This document shows, piece by piece, positions 62,598-64,000 of a DNA stretch of 64,000 bases. Every line of letters begins with the position of its first letter. Within the stretch, counting starts at the first letter, position 1. Source of the stretch: Competibacter_A sp037045685 (lineage in GTDB: Bacteria; Pseudomonadota; Gammaproteobacteria; Competibacterales; Competibacteraceae); the NCBI GenBank assembly GCA_037045685.1, contig JBAOII010000027.1, positions 62,001 to 126,000 of the forward strand. The letters run 5' to 3'. The notes beneath the pieces were generated by a model. The model did no database searches and was not told the origin of the DNA. It saw only the letters and a list, made by a program, of their open reading frames with translations. The position numbers were made by a program, and so were the translations under genes.

Positions 62598-64000
62598 CTA
62601 ATCCCAGTAGCATACTTTATTTTTACCCGTTTTTTTTGCTTGATAAAGCATATAATCAGCTTTTCCAATTAAACTATCAACCGTGATGGCATGTTTTGGG
62701 CATAACGCAATTCCGATACTGGTTGTAATTTTATTCATTCGGTCAATTTCATCTTTGATGGTTGACCTCTGCAATGCCGTACGAATTTGTTCAGCGGTTG
62801 ATATTGCATCATGTTTGCTTGAATAAGGCATAACAACAGCAAATTCCTCACCACCATATCGAGCTGGCAAATCAATTTCTCGAATATTCATTTTGATGAT
62901 ATCGCTAAATTGTTTCAAGATAATATCTCCAGCAGGATGACCAAGCGTATCATTGTAGTTTTTGAAATTATCAAGATCGAACATAATGAGAGCAACCTGA
63001 TAACCACGCTCTTGCGAGCGTTCAACCTCTAACTGCAAATAATTTTTTAAATAAGTTTGGTTATACAAGCCAGTCAATCCGTCAATGATAGCTAAATTTA
63101 AAACTTCCTTATGATGTGCTTGCAATTGATCCAAATAAAGCTTCTTTTTCAAAAGCACATTAATTCTTGATTTAATTTCTTTACTGTTTACAGGTTTTAC
63201 CAGATAATCATCGACACCTTTATCAATGCACTTAATTTTGCTCTCAAGATCGCTTAGACTGGTAATTGCCACAATCTGAATATTGCGAGTTGCTTCTTTA
63301 CTTTTATAATAATCACACACATCGTATCCGCTCATACCTGGGAGCATCAGATCAAGCAAAATCACATCAACCTTGGTTTTCTGTCCAATCCTGATCGCTT
63401 CTTCACCACTGGAAGCAACCAATAAATGGTAAGGCTCGGTTGCAACCAAGGATTTAATTAACTTGATTTGTTGGTTATCGTCCTCAATTAACAACACTGT
63501 TTGATAATCCATTTCTCTCTGGTATATATCTTGAGTTTCTAAGGAAATAATTTTTTGTGGAATGGCTAGCTTCTCTCCAATATTAATACGAGCATTTAAT
63601 TGTTCCTGGCATTGCCTTAGTTGCAAAATCGATTTTGTTCTTGTGATTACCTCAATTTTGTTGACAGGTTTCGTTAAAAATTCATCCGCACCAACTTCGA
63701 TTGCTTTTTGCTTATTTTCGTGTCCATCCAAAGCAGTCACCAAAATAATCGGTATATGTTTTGTTGCTGGGTTAGTTTTCACCAATTGAGTCACTTCAAA
63801 GCCGCTTATGCCCGGCATCATGACATCCAGTAAAATCAAGTCGATTTTATTCTTATCGATTATCGCCAAGGCTTGTTCGCCATTTAGAGCTTGTAATATT
63901 TCGTAAGGCTCGACCGAAAGAATCGCGGTCATCAATTTAATATTACGTAACTCATCATCAACAATTAATATAGTATACCGGCTCTGAGAATCGGATTTTT
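62598..64000 (-). CDS. PleD-like diguanylate cyclase (REC-REC-GGDEF), N-terminus off window
   Basis: The frame is open to the right edge and the true start is outside the window. It begins in YTILIVDDELRNIKLMTAIL, a receiver domain with the phospho-Asp in LILLDVMMPGISG. A second receiver follows (VLLIEDDNQQIKLIK, VILLDLMLPGMSG), then a GGDEF domain with ARYGGEEFAVVMP as active site and REID as the inhibitory I-site, nine residues before it. It should make cyclic di-GMP on phosphorylation. It precedes the epimerase gene by six bases, so it may regulate the island or merely share its transcript. Confidence 0.92.
   Translation of the reverse strand, partial: KSDSQSRYTILIVDDELRNIKLMTAILSVEPYEILQALNGEQALAIIDKNKIDLILLDVMMPGISGFEVTQLVKTNPATKHIPIILVTALDGHENKQKAIEVGADEFLTKPVNKIEVITRTKSILQLRQCQEQLNARINIGEKLAIPQKIISLETQDIYQREMDYQTVLLIEDDNQQIKLIKSLVATEPYHLLVASSGEEAIRIGQKTKVDVILLDLMLPGMSGYDVCDYYKSKEATRNIQIVAITSLSDLESKIKCIDKGVDDYLVKPVNSKEIKSRINVLLKKKLYLDQLQAHHKEVLNLAIIDGLTGLYNQTYLKNYLQLEVERSQERGYQVALIMFDLDNFKNYNDTLGHPAGDIILKQFSDIIKMNIREIDLPARYGGEEFAVVMPYSSKHDAISTAEQIRTALQRSTIKDEIDRMNKITTSIGIALCPKHAITVDSLIGKADYMLYQAKKTGKNKVCYWD

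Overview
The window looks like chromosome from a GC-rich gammaproteobacterium. The support is the gene content and order: rlmN-pilW-rodZ-hisS-yfgM-bamB, argS followed by an FtsN-position gene, yjcH-actP, a glnK-amtB operon, a RegB/RegA two-component pair, opgD and comM. A type VI secretion vgrG, copper-handling genes (Sco1, PCu(A)C, MbnP/MbnH) and a DASH cryptochrome fit an environmental, respiratory bacterium. A relative of the Competibacteraceae or a similar lineage is a guess and was not tested.

Layout. 1-4298 (minus strand): vgrG, then a LysM/peptidoglycan-binding protein, then a more AT-rich gene running off the left edge that joins an AN1-like zinc finger to what may be the opening of a nuclease-type (EEP) domain. 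This is the classic position for a type VI effector. 4746-10181: opgD, an unknown coiled-coil protein, an ADP-ribosylglycohydrolase with a terminal frameshift, nfi and long-form hisG. 10466-20191: a housekeeping block from ndk to priA. 20541-24548: the acetate permease unit with a cNMP/CBS/nucleotidyltransferase regulator. 24577-28804: argS, an FtsN-like protein without a SPOR domain, and a YbaK-HDOD fusion. 28860-33963: polyamine genes (speA, speE) and a glnK-amtB-glnB operon behind a candidate sigma-54 promoter. 34279-36799: ubiK, comM and a small secreted protein.

36836-38217 is a compact accessory locus: a toxin, an antitoxin and a SecB-like chaperone (TAC module) with a palindrome over the promoter, directly followed by a small inverted-repeat element. 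38337-41717 is an NAD-related neighbourhood: an NrtR-like Nudix regulator, a PP2C-like protein and a nicotinamidase-like hydrolase on one strand, a sirtuin on the other, with two matching palindromes between them. 41822-49349 carries the cryptochrome, a hydrolase, RegBA, a CBS protein, and copper/oxidase assembly genes with a family of GCGACAATTTGTCGC-like palindromes.

49350-54784 holds mbnP, mbnH, a small glycine-rich gene, a DUF4189 lipoprotein, a second PCu(A)C gene and a tgpA-like transglutaminase. Five of these six are interrupted by small frameshifts, which means either poor base calling or local gene decay. At about 54,785 base composition drops sharply and a low-GC, single-strand island runs to the right edge: two paralogous substrate-binding proteins, a methyltransferase, an unrecognised 533-residue protein, an MFS transporter with an extra N-terminal membrane region, a DapF-family epimerase and a PleD-like diguanylate cyclase. 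The epimerase, unknown protein, exporter and methyltransferase together look like an undescribed small-molecule (opine- or metallophore-like) system. That reading is inference from gene families only.
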